A DNA stretch of 64,000 bases. Origin: Arenicola marina (lineage: Eukaryota > Annelida > Polychaeta > Arenicolidae). Within the stretch, counting starts at the first letter, position 1; every line of letters begins with the position of its first letter. A program made the position numbers and the translations under genes. This document shows, in pieces, positions 1 through 10,723 of the stretch. The stretch is taken from positions 18,267,123 to 18,331,122 of the forward strand of contig OZ025263.1 of the NCBI GenBank assembly GCA_964019135.1. Direction: 5' to 3'. The notes under the pieces are model-generated. The model worked only from the letters and a program-made list of their open reading frames with translations. It was not told where the DNA came from and made no database searches.

Positions 1-1439
1 AGACGGCTGGGTCAGGACTCGCCTCTTTTACTCTGTTACCCAAGCAGCCGCCAAGATGGCGATGGGGGCCTCGTAACGTACCGCCAGAGGGGGTATTTGG
101 CAGGGGACGCTATGCTAATGGTCTTCCTTACGCCGCGGTAACAATGGGCCATACCCAACCCCCTAGAGGTAACACATGCCGTGACGTCTTGGCCTGCCCT
201 ACCCCCCTCCCCCCCCACCCCGCCCCCGCCCCCGCACCGGCCCCATGCCCCTTCACCATCCTGCACGCTACCCACCCCCCACCCCACCTTTACCCCACTA
301 GCATCCCACCGCCCGTCACCCTAACCATCACCCTCACCCTCACCCCCACCCTCACCCCCAACCACCGCCCTCACCCTCACTATCACCCCCACCTCACTGC
401 CATCCCACCGCCCTCACCCTCACCATCACCCCCACCCTCACTGCCATCCCAGCGCCCTCGGTGCGCCCCTAAAGCTTACTCTCAGAGTGGCAACAAGTTT
501 CCCTGCGTACCTTGGCGCTTCTCCCGCGTCAACCCCCTAGGCGTATGCTGCGCCGTAATCTCCCTTCAACCCCCCCCCCCCTCCAACCCCCCATCACCCC
601 CAATTCTATGTAAAACCCTAAACCACCACCCATAGTCCGCCCTCTCTCCCAGCAGCCCCTCCTCTGCCCTCCCTCCCACCAGGCCCGCCCTGCGGCCTCC
701 CACACCGCCCTCTCATGCTCTGCCCCGGGATAAACCGCCGCGTGGGGCTCCAACATCGCAACCCCCCACCCCTCTATCCTCACCCCCACCCCACCCCACC
801 CATAACCATCCCCCCAGATCCCCAAATGACCATTCCCAATTGTCGCCAAGCGCCAAGCGGGAATAGGTAATGCAAATTACTTACTCTCAAACCCCCGGTT
901 TCCGGTCAGAGCGGGAGAAGCCGCCAGGGGGCGCACAGACGTGGGCCAGCAGGGGGCGCTAGGGGGCCGGGGCATGCCGCGGGCGAGTCGGTCCGCCGGT
1001 CGGTCCGCCGGTCGGTCCGCCGGGCGGTCGGCCTCTGACAATACCCCGGGGTTCCAAAACCAGGGGGTATTTAAACATGTAGAGAGGAGATAAGTAAGCG
1101 AATTGGGTCCTGCACCCTCACCCCACCACCACCCCACCAGCCCCCAACACCTGACCTCCATGCGCGCCCCAACTCTACCAACCAACAGCTGCATGTTGAA
1201 ATAAGGGTCAGACTCCCCCCTCTCTACCTACCCCGACCAGCCCCCCCCCCACCATTCCGCCCCCCACCACTCCACCCCCGTCACTCCTACCCGACCCTTG
1301 CTCCTACAATCATCTCAGCCGTGCATTTCCCTCCGGCGCTCGCGACCTTGACTGGGTGACCTTCAGCGCTATTCCTACCGCCAGGCCGGAGAGTGATCGA
1401 TCAGAGAGGAACATGTAAAACAGACGATGAGGATTATCG
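1..1439. other. C-rich left flank of copy A, no gene seen
   Basis: Positions 190-460 are cytosine-rich with CCCTCA-type and CCCCAC-type short repeats; 540-840 is also C-rich. A GGTCCGCC-type short tandem repeat lies at about 988-1028. A 7-bp inverted repeat (ATACCCC at 1041-1047, GGGGTAT at 1064-1070) runs into a TATTTAA element at 1068-1074. An octamer ATGCAAAT occurs near 869-876. The open frames on both strands are low-complexity and Pro- or Gly-rich, so I do not call them genes. Confidence 0.6.
921..959 (+). promoter_or_regulatory. Tandem pair of CTCF-like motifs (copy A)
   Basis: Two motifs in the same orientation, CCGCCAGGGGGCGC at 921-934 and CCAGCAGGGGGCGC at 946-959. Against the known CTCF core consensus CCASYAGRKGGCRS they match 13 of 14 and 14 of 14 positions. 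Their starts are 25 bp apart. CTCF is conserved across bilaterians; occupancy here is inferred from sequence only. Confidence 0.6.
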
Positions 1440-2165
1440 ACTGTCCGCATCTCTACGCTATGTGTCTACCCTATGTTTTCTGCGCTATGTGTCTACCCTA
1501 TGTCTCTACGCTATGTGTCTACTTCCGTCTCTACGCTGTGTCTACCCTGTCTCTACGCTATGTGTCTACCCTATGTTTCTACGCTATGTGCCTACCCTAT
1601 GTCTCTACGCTATGTGTCTACCCTGTCTCTACGCTATGTGTCTACCCTGTCTCTACGCTATGTGTCTACTCTATGTTTCTACGCTATGTGCCTACCCTAT
1701 GTCTTTACGCTATGTGTCTACCCTGTCTCTACGCTATGTGTCTACCCTGTCTCTACGCTATGTGTCTACCCTGTCTCTACGCTAAGTGTCTACCCTATGT
1801 CTCTACGCTATGTGTTTACCCTATGTCTCTACGCTATGTGTCTACCCTATGTCTCTACGCTATGTGTCTACCCTGTGTCTCTACGCTGTGTCTACCCAGT
1901 GTCTCTACGCTATGTGTCTATCCTGTGTCTACGCTGTGTCTACCCTGTGTCTCTACGCTGTGTCTACCCAGTGTCTCTACGCTATGTGTCTACGATATGT
2001 CTCTACTCTATGTGTCTACCCCGTGTCTACGTTATATGTCTACGCTATGTCTCTACGCTGTTTCCCTTATGTCTCTACGCTATGTGTCTACCTATGTCTC
2101 TACGCTATGTGTTCTATCTCTCTACGCTATGTGTCTACCTTGTGTCTCTACGCTATGTGTCTACC
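1440..2165 (+). repeat. 26-bp satellite, copy A (short array)
   Basis: About 28 units of 24-26 bp. Each unit is two related 13-mers, TCTCTACGCTATG and TGTCTACCCTATG, which agree at 11 of 13 positions. Many units have lost one or two bases. The plus strand is free of stops in all three frames, which yields spurious overlapping open frames. The same array is about three times longer in copy B. Confidence 0.95.
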
Positions 2166-2350
2166 CTATATATTTACCTATATGTATGCCTTATATCTCT
2201 ACCTATATATCTGCCCTATATTTCTATCCTTTATTTCTACCTATATCCTACTATATCTATATTCTACCCTATATCTACTTATCTATATATTTATATATAT
2301 ATTTTCTACCGCATATATTGACCCAATATCCAGTATCTCTAGTCTAGTCT
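2166..2350 (+). repeat. Decayed AT-rich edge of the 26-bp satellite (copy A)
   Basis: The sequence continues as degenerate TNTCTACCTATA-like words and drifts into TA-rich DNA. It looks like an old array edge no longer homogenised with the core. The same edge follows the array in copy B. Confidence 0.7.
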
Positions 2351-4655
2351 GCCTTTTATGTCTGTCTTAAATCTCCACCTACATCTGTACGCTAACTGTA
2401 TGCCCTGTGTGTCTACCCCTACCCTATATATATCCAACTATACATCTGCTATTTACATATCTATTGTAATCCTCTACATATATCTCAAATATATCTCATC
2501 ATATATCTTCACCCCAGGTTTCCACTGAATATTTCTATTGTGTGTTTATTTTAAATGACCCATTTGTATCTTTTTAGCATATATATATATCTACGTAACC
2601 ATGTAACCTATATATCTACCGCTTCCCTACCATATCTGGCGCAGATTAATAAATATTCGCTCATATATCTGCAGCAGATCTATAATCTTCCAACATATTT
2701 GCCGCAGGTTTCTCTCTACATATCTGGCGTAGGTTTGTTGCAAACTATAATTGCCGCCCATGTTGTACAACAGTTGTACCATCATTGCACATGCTGTACC
2801 GCGGTGATAAATAATTCCGGTATATGCGTAGCTCGTGCACAAAATCACCATTTATAAGGCACTTTCAAGTCCACCGCCATACTTTCAGTGAACAACGGCA
2901 CCAGTAGAAGATGTCTAGATACCTACAATGCGTGACGTCACTCTCCACCCTCGGTGGCCACTACATTCGGAGCCGGAAACCTAAGTGTTCTCTCCGTGTA
3001 TCCATCTAAGAGAGAACATTTCTCTCTATACCAAAAAAGGATAAAGAACTGCTCCTCATGTTTTTCGTATATTCCAGTGATTCCCACGCCAGGAGATCTC
3101 AAACAGCTGGCCTCTTTCCCTATACACGTTGCATAACTGTCGGGTGTCTAATTTGTTCCCCCTCCCCCTCTCACTCTCTCAGCGTATTACAACGACTATT
3201 ACATCGTCTAACATATGTTTACATTACGCAAGGATTACAAAAAAATAGATTACAAAAACAGCATGTCTTCGACTATAACTGTTGTATGTTACGTTCCCAC
3301 CGTGGTACTAGACATAAGAGCAACGCTGCCTCTGACGCCCCCTCCCCTTCCAACCCTCACTACCCCACCCCACACTATATTCAACCCCACACCACCTCAC
3401 CTCACTCCACTCCCACACCCCATACTACTCCCCTCCCTCCTCATGGATCGACTATCCATCGGCTATCGGACTATTTCTCACAGGGTCGTCCCCGCGGACT
3501 ACAGCCAGTCCCCCCTCTCTCCCATCCCACGACCCCATCACCATCCTGCTTCCCTGCAGCCCCCGTCTGCCTCAAACCTTCCCGCTTCCTCCACCCCCAT
3601 CACCTCACCCTTCCAACCCCTCACCCTCCACTCTCCACCCCCTCCTCGACAGCTGCCTCCTGGAACTATTACACCCCAGACCATCTAGTAAGCATTGATC
3701 GGTTGAAATGAGATTGTGAGCTTGCAGACCCCCTTGCCGATGATAGGCCCGGAGTAGCAGACATGTGCTGCCCAAGCGGCGATAGTCAGCAACTGCATTT
3801 CGGAGATATAGCCTCGATCTCTGGAAGAAAGACGAGAGACGGGGATATGACCGGTGGGGGGGGGGGTGGGGGGGTGGGTGGAAGCGTCAGGAGGCAGGGG
3901 CTATGATAATGTATTAATGGTTTCATATTTAGGGGTTATGGGTTGAGGAGTGGTTGGAGGGGGGTGGGGCGGGAGGGGAGGGGGGAGATGGGGAGATGGG
4001 TGTTGGTAATATGTAATAAAGGTCTGGAGGGTTTTCATATTATTGAGTGGAGGGAGGGAGGAGAAGGGGGGGGGGTATGACCCAAAAGGTCTGGGGTTTC
4101 TTTTATTTGCAAGCGGGTGTATGGTAACTCTAGCGAACATTTCCCGGTATGGTTCCACCCACATCCCTAGCCCCTGGCGCCCCGAACCGGCTACGCGTAC
4201 GATCTATCTCCATATCCCATTGCCCCCCACCCCCCTCCCCAACTACCACCCACCACCAGCCACCAATCATCCACCACCATCCACCCCACATCCAACACCA
4301 GCCACCACCAGCCACCACCGTCCACCAGCACCACCACCCCAGCCGGCGTATGGGTTCCCGGCGGTCTGGGGGAAACGGGTGGAGATGGGAGTGGGGGACA
4401 ATGGGTTTCTAATGGCCGGCATATGGTGCAGGCTACTTTAGTCTATACGTGGGCACATAGGAGGCAAACATAGTCCGTATATTTACAGTTACAGACGGGC
4501 TTACTCTGGGACATAAGAATTTGTCGTGCGGTCGCATGGAATTATCCACAATGGTTGTTCCTTTACGAATAGTAACGGCTTTTGTTCAATATCTTACCTC
4601 CATATGCATTATATGTACCTCCATATTAGCTTAAGCTGGGTCACCATCAATGTCA
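2351..4655. other. Copy A interior, no gene seen
   Basis: At 2634-2736 four degenerate ATATCTGGCGCAG-like words recur about every 32 bp, the remains of another minisatellite. A CRE-type TGACGTCA occurs at 2934-2941. Positions 3330-3680 are C-rich and 3855-4080 G-rich, and about 4210-4340 holds CCACCA-type short repeats. The open frames here are compositional. The whole stretch is repeated at 14691-16919 with many homopolymer-length differences. Confidence 0.6.
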
Positions 4656-6038
4656 ATGTCTTTATTGGTAGCCAATGTCTTATGGTACCAATTCTATATT
4701 GGTAGCCAATGTCTTTATTGTAGCCAATGTCTTTATTGTATCCAATGGCCTTATTGGTAGCCAATGTCCTCATTGGTAGCCAATGTCTTTATTGGTAGCC
4801 AATGTCTTTATTGGTAGCTAATGTCTTTATTGGTATCCAATGGCCTTATTGGTAGCCAATGTCCTTATTGGTAGCCAATGTCCTTATTTGGTAGCCAATG
4901 TCCTTATTGGTAGCCATTAATCCTTATTGGTAGTCAATATCCTTATTGGTAGTCAATGTCTTTATTGGCTAGGCAATGTCTCTATTGGTGGTCATGTCTG
5001 TGTTTGGTAGGCAATGTCTTCATTGTAAGGCAATGTCTTTATTGGTAGCCATGTCCTTATTGGTAGTCAATGTCTTTATTGGCAGGCAATGTCTTTATTG
5101 GTAATCAATGTCTTTATTGGCAGGCAATGTCTCTATTGTAGTCAATGTCTGTTAGTAAGCAATGTCCTTATTGAGTTCCAATGTCCTTATTGTAGCTAAT
5201 GCCCTTATTGGTATTCAATGTCTTTATTCTTAGCCAATGTCTTTATTGGTAGTCAATCTATGTGTTGGTAGCCAATGTCCTTATTGTAGTCAATGTCCAT
5301 ATGGGTAGTCAATGTCCTGATGGTAGTCAATGTCCTTATTGGTAGCCAATGTCTTTATTGGTAGCCAATGTCTTATGGCAGGCAATGTCTTTATTGATAG
5401 CCAATGTCTTTATTGGTAGCCAATGTCCTTATTGGAAGCCAATGTCCTTTATTGGTAGCCAATGTCCTTATTGGTAGTCAATGTCCTTATTGGTAGTCTA
5501 GGTCCTTATTGGTAGCCAATGTCTTTATTGGTAGCCATTGTCTTTGTTTGGTAGTCAATGTCTTTATTGTAGCCAATGTCCTTATTGGTAGCCAATGTCA
5601 TCTTGTAGCCAATGTCTTATTGGTAGCCAATTCTTATGGGCAGCAATGTCTTATTGATAGCCAATGTCTTTATTGGTAGCCAATGTCCTTATTGGTAGCC
5701 AATGTCTTTATTGGAGTAGCCAATGTCCTTATTGGTAGTCAATGTCCTTCTTGGTAGCCAATGTCTTTATTGGTAGCCAATGTCTTTGTTGGTAGCCAAT
5801 GTCTTTATTGGTAGCCAATGTCCTTATTGGTAGTCAATGTCCTTATTGGTAGTCAATGTCTTTATTGGTAGCCAATGTCTTTATTGGTAGCCAATGTCTT
5901 TGTTGGTAGCCAATGTCTTTATTGGTAGCCAATGTCCTTATTGGTAGCCAATGTCATTATTGGTAGCCAATGTCTTTGTTGGTAGCCAATGTCTTTATTG
6001 GAAGCCAATGTCATTATTGGTAGTCAATGTCTTTATTG
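4656..6038 (+). repeat. 19-bp CCAAT satellite, copy A (low sequence quality)
   Basis: About 73 units of CCAATGTCTTTATTGGTAG and close variants. Variants seen here, such as GTCAATATCC and a GGTGGTCA unit, recur in the same order at the start of the array in copy B. Many units in copy A lack single bases, for example ATTGTAGCC in place of ATTGGTAGCC. The array is cut by the N gap, so its real length is unknown. Confidence 0.95.
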
Positions 6039-6238
6039 NNNNNNNNNNNNNNNNNNNNNNNNNNNNNNNNNNNNNNNNNNNNNNNNNNNNNNNNNNNNNN
6101 NNNNNNNNNNNNNNNNNNNNNNNNNNNNNNNNNNNNNNNNNNNNNNNNNNNNNNNNNNNNNNNNNNNNNNNNNNNNNNNNNNNNNNNNNNNNNNNNNNNN
6201 NNNNNNNNNNNNNNNNNNNNNNNNNNNNNNNNNNNNNN
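6039..6238. other. Assembly gap of 200 N
   Basis: Exactly 200 unknown bases, a round number typical of a scaffolding placeholder rather than a measured distance. The left side ends inside the 19-bp satellite; the right side starts in unrelated unique sequence. Confidence 0.99.
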
Positions 6239-6765
6239 AGTGGCAATGGTTCGCCCTAACTTAAGATCGAGTATTATGACAAATAATCATGATGCGATCG
6301 CATGCAAATCAAATGTAACAACCGTTTTTTTTCACCGCCAATCAGCTGTCGCGTTTCTGCATTACACACCAGCACCGCAGCAAATAACTTGCATACATTT
6401 TGGAGCGTTGTGATTCGTCCAAATTCTGCCGCCGTCAGATATACGCAACAGAGGGCGCTCACTCGCTTGTTCCCCATTCCTGCAAAAATATGCGATGCCA
6501 AACGGGATGTCACGGTCTGTTGAAGAGGATGAAAGCAGGGCACTGATGTTTGGACGTGAGTGCATGATAGATATGCATGACTGACTTAAATTGTTCAAGC
6601 ATTGAATGAAGCTGGGAAACGTACGAAAAGCCCGTAATTATTGCGACGAGTGGCGTGGTGTAGCCCTCAACGAGAAGTTCTTCCAAGGGAATGTCCTGTC
6701 ATATATTCAAATGATGTCGTTCGAGATAGGCATCGGATTTTTCCGCACGTTTCCGCACGGAGTCG
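6239..6765. other. Unique sequence right of the gap, no gene seen
   Basis: Moderate GC, no recognisable protein domain on either strand. It holds an octamer ATGCAAAT near 6302 and a CTCF-like motif, GCAACAGAGGGCGC at 6445-6458, which matches the CTCF core consensus at 12 of 14 positions in the plus orientation. Confidence 0.5.
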
Positions 6766-8394
6766 AGGGGTGGGGGGGTGATAACAGGGGTGGGGGATGG
6801 AGTCAGTGACTAGAGGGAGTGAGAATAGGAGTGGGGGATGGAGTCAGTTACTAGAGGGAGTAAGAACAGGGGTGGGGGATGGAGTCAGGGACTAGAGGGA
6901 GTGAGAACAGGGGTGGGGGTGAAGTCAGTGATTAGAGGGAGTGAGAACAGGGGTGGGGGATGGAGTCAGTGACTAGAGGGAGTGAGAACAGGGTGGGGGA
7001 TGGGGTCAGTGACTAGAGGGAGTGAGAACAGGGGTGGGGGATGGAGTCAGGGACTAGAGGGAGTGAGAACAGGGGTGGGGGATGGAGTCAGGGACTAGAT
7101 GGAGTGAGAACAGGGGTGGGGGATGGAGTCAGTGACTAAAGGGAGCAAGAACAGGGGTGGGGAATGGAGTCAGTGACTAGAGGGAGTGACAACAGGGGTG
7201 GGAGATTAAGTCAGGGACTAGAGGGAGTGAGAACAGGGGTGGGGGATTGAGTCAGTGACTAGAGGGAGTGAGAACAGGGGTGGGTGATGGAGTCAGTGAC
7301 TAGAGGGAGTGAGAACAGGGGTGGGAGATTAAGTCAGGGACTAGAGGGAGTGAGAACAGGGGTGGGGGATTGAGTCAGTGACTAGAGGGAGTGAGAACAG
7401 GGGTGGGTGATGGAGTCAGTGACTAGAGGGAGTGAGAACAGGGGTGGGCGATGGAGTCAGTGACTAGAGGGAGTGAGAACAGGGGTGGGGGATGGAGTCA
7501 GTGATTAGAGGGAGTGAGAACAGGGGTGGGGGATGGAGTCAGTGACTAGAGGGAGTGAGAATAGGGGTGGGGGATGGAGTCAGTTACTAGAGGGAGTAAG
7601 AACAGGGGTGGGGGATGGAGTCAGGGACTAGAGGGAGTGAGAACAGGGGTGGGGGATGGAGTCAGTGACTAAAGGGAGCAAGAACAGGGGTGGGGAATGG
7701 AGTCAGTGACCAGAGGGAGTGACAACAGGGGTGGGAGATTAAGTCAGGGACTAGAGGGAGTGAGAACAGGGGTGGGGGATTGAGTCAGTGACTAGAGGGA
7801 GTGAGAACAGGGGTGGGTGATGGAGTCAGTGACTAGAGGGAGTGAGAACAGGGGTGGGCGATGGAGTCAGTGACTAGAGGGAGTGAGAACAGGGGTGGGG
7901 GGTTGAGTCAGGGACTAGAGGGAGTGAGAACAGGGGTGGGGGATGGAGTCAGTGGCTAGAGGGAGTAAGAACAGGGGTGGGGGATGGAGTCAGTGGCTAG
8001 AGGGAGTAAGAATAGGGGTGGGGGATGGAGTCAGTGACTAGAGGGAGTGACAACAGGGGTGGGAGATGAAGTCAGGGACTAGAGGGAGGGAGAACAGGGG
8101 TGGGAGATGGAGTCAGTGACTGGAGGAAGTGAGAACAGGGGTGGCGGATGAAGTCAGTGACTAGAGGGAGTGAGAACAGGGGTGGGGGATGGAGTCAGCG
8201 ACTAGAGGGAGTGAGAACAGGGGTGGGGGATGGAGTCAGTGACTAGAGGGAGTGAGAACAGGGGTGGGGGATGGAGTCAGTGACTAGAGGGAGTGAGAAC
8301 AGGGGTGGGGGATGGAGTCAGTGACTAGAGGGAGTGGTAACAAGATAAGGGATGGAGTCCGTGACTAGAGGGAGTAAGAACAGGGGTGGGGGAT
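6766..8394 (+). repeat. 41-bp minisatellite, about 40 units
   Basis: Each unit contains a G-rich half (CAGGGGTGGGGGATGG) and the word AGTCAGTGACT, a perfect inverted repeat of AGTCA and TGACT around one base. Some units read TTGAGTCA and so contain an AP-1 type TGAGTCA. Variant units recur at 123 bp (3 units; 7201 and 7324) and 410 bp (10 units; 7324 and 7734), which shows block-wise amplification. The G-runs could form quadruplexes. The last units, 8330-8394, are more diverged. Confidence 0.95.
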
Positions 8395-9217
8395 ACCGCT
8401 CACCAATAAGTTTAATGGTTTTGATGTGGGTAGGAGGGGGAAGGGGTTGAAATATGATTTGCAGTCCACTCCCCGGCGCCTGTATTTGGTATTAAACTGG
8501 TTCCCTGCAGCCGTCCCAGCGTCTGGCAGACTGGTTCCGTTGACTGCGACCCCATCGCGTGGCCTTAAGGCCTTGGCGACCATCTGGCGGGGGAGTGGTG
8601 GGGAGGGTGTTCAGAGGCTTGGACGGGGGCGAGGGCGGGGAGTGTGGCTTTGGAATTTGTGTGTGTGGTGGTGGGTTAAGGAACTGGTCGAGATACGCCA
8701 TGGACCCCCCTCACCGCGTTTCCGAGATAATTTGCGAGTCAGTGAGAGGGGGCGAAAGTCAGAGTCAATTTTTAATGGGTACCTACCCCAACGTCTCGGT
8801 CACGCGAGACCTGAATTAGCAGGTACGTTTCAATGACTAGCAACCATCGCACGCCCTGAAGGGGGTCAACTCTCGCGGGAGCGAGATCTTCGCTCCCCGA
8901 GACCACAGCTGCATTTTAATATGCATCTAATTAGCTTAAGGGAGTTATTTCGGTTCTGGAGGAGGAGCCTGTGGCAGAGCCTGTGGCGTAGGCCTGTGGC
9001 GGAGTCTGTGGCGTAGGCCTGTGGCGGAGTCTGCGTCACAACCTATGTAATGGCGGGAACCGGTGGAATCTCGTGGTCTGTCGTGGCCCTTGAGGGACCC
9101 AGCCCGACTCTACCCGCTGTCTACTTGTACCCCCCCCCACTCCACATCCACCCCACTGTAGCCTTACACTATACTGACCCGGCACCTATTTGACTTCCAC
9201 ACGTGGTTTCCCCCCAT
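8395..9217. other. Unique sequence, no gene seen
   Basis: Open frames exist on both strands at 8426-8836 but show no recognisable domain. A hairpin lies at 8871-8902. A 25-bp unit built from GCCTGTGGCGGAG and TCTGTGGCGTAG is repeated about 2.7 times at 8968-9033. Positions 8912-8940 are AT-rich with TAATTAG and ATGCAT words. The right end, 9120-9160, is C-rich. Confidence 0.5.
8871..8902. other. Hairpin-forming inverted repeat
   Basis: TCTCG pairs with CGAGA at the base. After a short bulged region, GGAGCGA (8878-8884) pairs with TCGCTCC (8890-8896) around a 5-nt loop GATCT. About 12 base pairs within 32 nt. No function is assigned. Confidence 0.6.
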
Positions 9218-9552
9218 AGATCTAAATGTGGTCTACCGAGAACCTACTCGGGATCTAAAAGTGGTCTACCGAGGACCTACTCAGGGTCTAAATGTGGTCT
9301 ACCGAGGACCTACTCGGGGTCTAAATGTGAGGTCTAAATGTGGTCTACCGAGGACCTACTCGGGGTCTAAATGTGGTCTACCGAGGACCTACTCGGGATC
9401 TAAAAGTGGTCTACCGAGGACCTACTCGGGGTCTAAATGTGGTCTACCGAGGACCTACTCGGGGTCTAAATGTGAGGTCTAAATGTGGTCTACCGAGGAC
9501 CTACTCGGGGTCTAAATGTGGTCTACCGAGGACCTACTCGAGTGCCTACATG
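9218..9552 (+). repeat. 33-bp minisatellite, about 10 units
   Basis: Units carry TCTAAATGTGGTCTACCGAG followed by GACCTACTCGG. The period is 11 codons, so frames stay open, but the translated text is only the repeat. Two units include an inserted short GAGGTCTAAATG duplication. Confidence 0.95.
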
Positions 9553-9584
9553 TGATACACCCAGTCTGGGGTTCCCATGGTGTC

Positions 9585-9905
9585 TACGTTGAGGTCACCC
9601 TGGGCTCTCCCTGGGGTCTCATTGGGATCTCATTAGGGTCTCAATTTGGTTACTTAGATGTCTCCATGAGGCCTCCCTTAGGTCTCCTTGGGGTCTCCTT
9701 TGGGTCTCCTTGTGGTCACCTTGGTGTCTTCTTCGGGTCTCTTTGGGGTGTCCTTGGGGGCACCCTGGGGTCCCCTTGGGGTCACCCTGGGGTCTCCTTG
9801 GGGTCTCCTTGGAGTCTCCTTGGGCCGTCCTTGGGGTCTCCCTGGGGTCTCCTTGGGGTCACCCTGGGGTCTCCTTGGGGTCACCCTGGGGTCTCCCTGG
9901 GGATT
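9585..9905 (+). repeat. 11-bp minisatellite
   Basis: Runs of TTGGGGTCTCC and CTGGGGTCACC, 11 bp each, close to 30 units and more regular towards the right. Regular G-runs on the plus strand are compatible with quadruplex formation. The open frames over this stretch are products of the repeat. Confidence 0.9.
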
Positions 9906-10059
9906 ACCCGGTGGTCTATGACGTAACAATGCCGCCCCCCCCCCACCTCGCCATTGGGAAGGGGCCAGGTGCTGAGCGATAATTGGCTGGAGACTCAGCA
10001 TCCCTGCAGTACACATGGCGGGTCAGATCCCCCCCCCCCACTCTCTGCCAGGCCACCCC

Positions 10060-10250
10060 ACCCCTCATCTACCAAAGTCACCCCTCCCCACCCACCAATC
10101 ATCTACCAAAGTCGCCCCTCCCCACCCCACCCCACCCCTCATCTACCAAAGTCACCCCTCCCCACCCCACCCACCCCTCATCTACCAAAGTCACTACTCC
10201 CCACCCCACCCCGCCCCTCATCTACCAAAGCCATACTTCCCATTCCCACC
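10060..10250 (+). repeat. 34-40-bp C-rich minisatellite, 5 units
   Basis: CATCTACCAAAGTC recurs at 10066, 10100, 10140, 10179 and 10219, separated by C-rich spacers of changing length. The array lies in a wider C-rich stretch from about 10030 to 10320. Confidence 0.85.
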
Positions 10251-10569
10251 TCACACCAACCCACCCTACCCACCCCCTCCTTCCCACCGCCCCCCACTCC
10301 CGCCCACCACTCCGCAACCCACTTACATAACGCCCAACGATATTATTCTGCACGGTCATCAAGTTAGAAATTCTGTGATAGCCCACATTTGCTAGTGGCT
10401 CTTGGAGGTGTGGGGAAATGGAATGCTCATGTTAGGGGGGGGTATAAGCCTGCATCTCATGAACCGTCGAATCAGGGTCATGTCTCCTCAATATCATTGT
10501 CCCATGAGCTGTCATGGCCCTATGTAGCCTTCGTTGGCACACAGAAGTGGCCCAAAACACCAACATGTC

Positions 10570-10672
10570 CTGCGTGACGTCACTGCTTCCGGTGGTATTG
10601 ACGCGTTGCATTGTGGTACCTCGTGGCTTGCGGAAAATGGCCGCCACACGCAGTGGAGATAGCGCAGTAAGT
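10570..10672 (+). promoter_or_regulatory. Promoter-like motif cluster with a possible short first exon
   Basis: Within 100 bp: a CRE (TGACGTCA, 10575-10582), an ETS-type TTCCGG (10587-10592), and a YY1-like AAAATGGCCGCC (10634-10645) whose ATG has A at -3 and G at +4. That ATG opens MAATRSGDSA and runs into a good splice donor, GTAAGT at 10667-10672. This combination is common at TATA-less animal promoters, and YY1-like motifs often overlap start codons. I found no downstream exon, so this may be a chance or orphan promoter. Confidence 0.35.
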
Positions 10673-10723
10673 TTATGTATCTCTATATTACGCGGCTCTT
10701 GCATATTTACTCCGAGTCGGTGC

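Larger units (their letters stand above)
1..6038. repeat. Large duplicated block, copy A (truncated at both ends)
   Basis: Colinear with 10724 to about 18380. Both copies hold, in order, a C-rich flank, a CTCF-like motif pair, a 26-bp satellite, an AT-rich decayed edge, C-rich and G-rich tracts and the start of a 19-bp satellite. Copy A begins at the window edge, so its left end is unknown, and it stops at the N gap. It is shorter mainly because its 26-bp array is about 0.7 kb against 2.3 kb in copy B. Within the 19-bp satellite copy A shows many single-base deletions that copy B lacks, which resembles uncorrected long-read sequence. It may be a haplotype copy rather than a true duplication. 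Confidence 0.9.

Noticed and set aside
318..470. Interstitial telomere-like CCCTCA/CCCTAACC repeats
   Set aside because: Only isolated CCCTAA words; the run is mainly CCCTCA and CCCCAC, so general C-rich low complexity is enough.
9228..10016. Frames over the 33-bp and 11-bp arrays
   Set aside because: Low-complexity peptides set by the repeat units.
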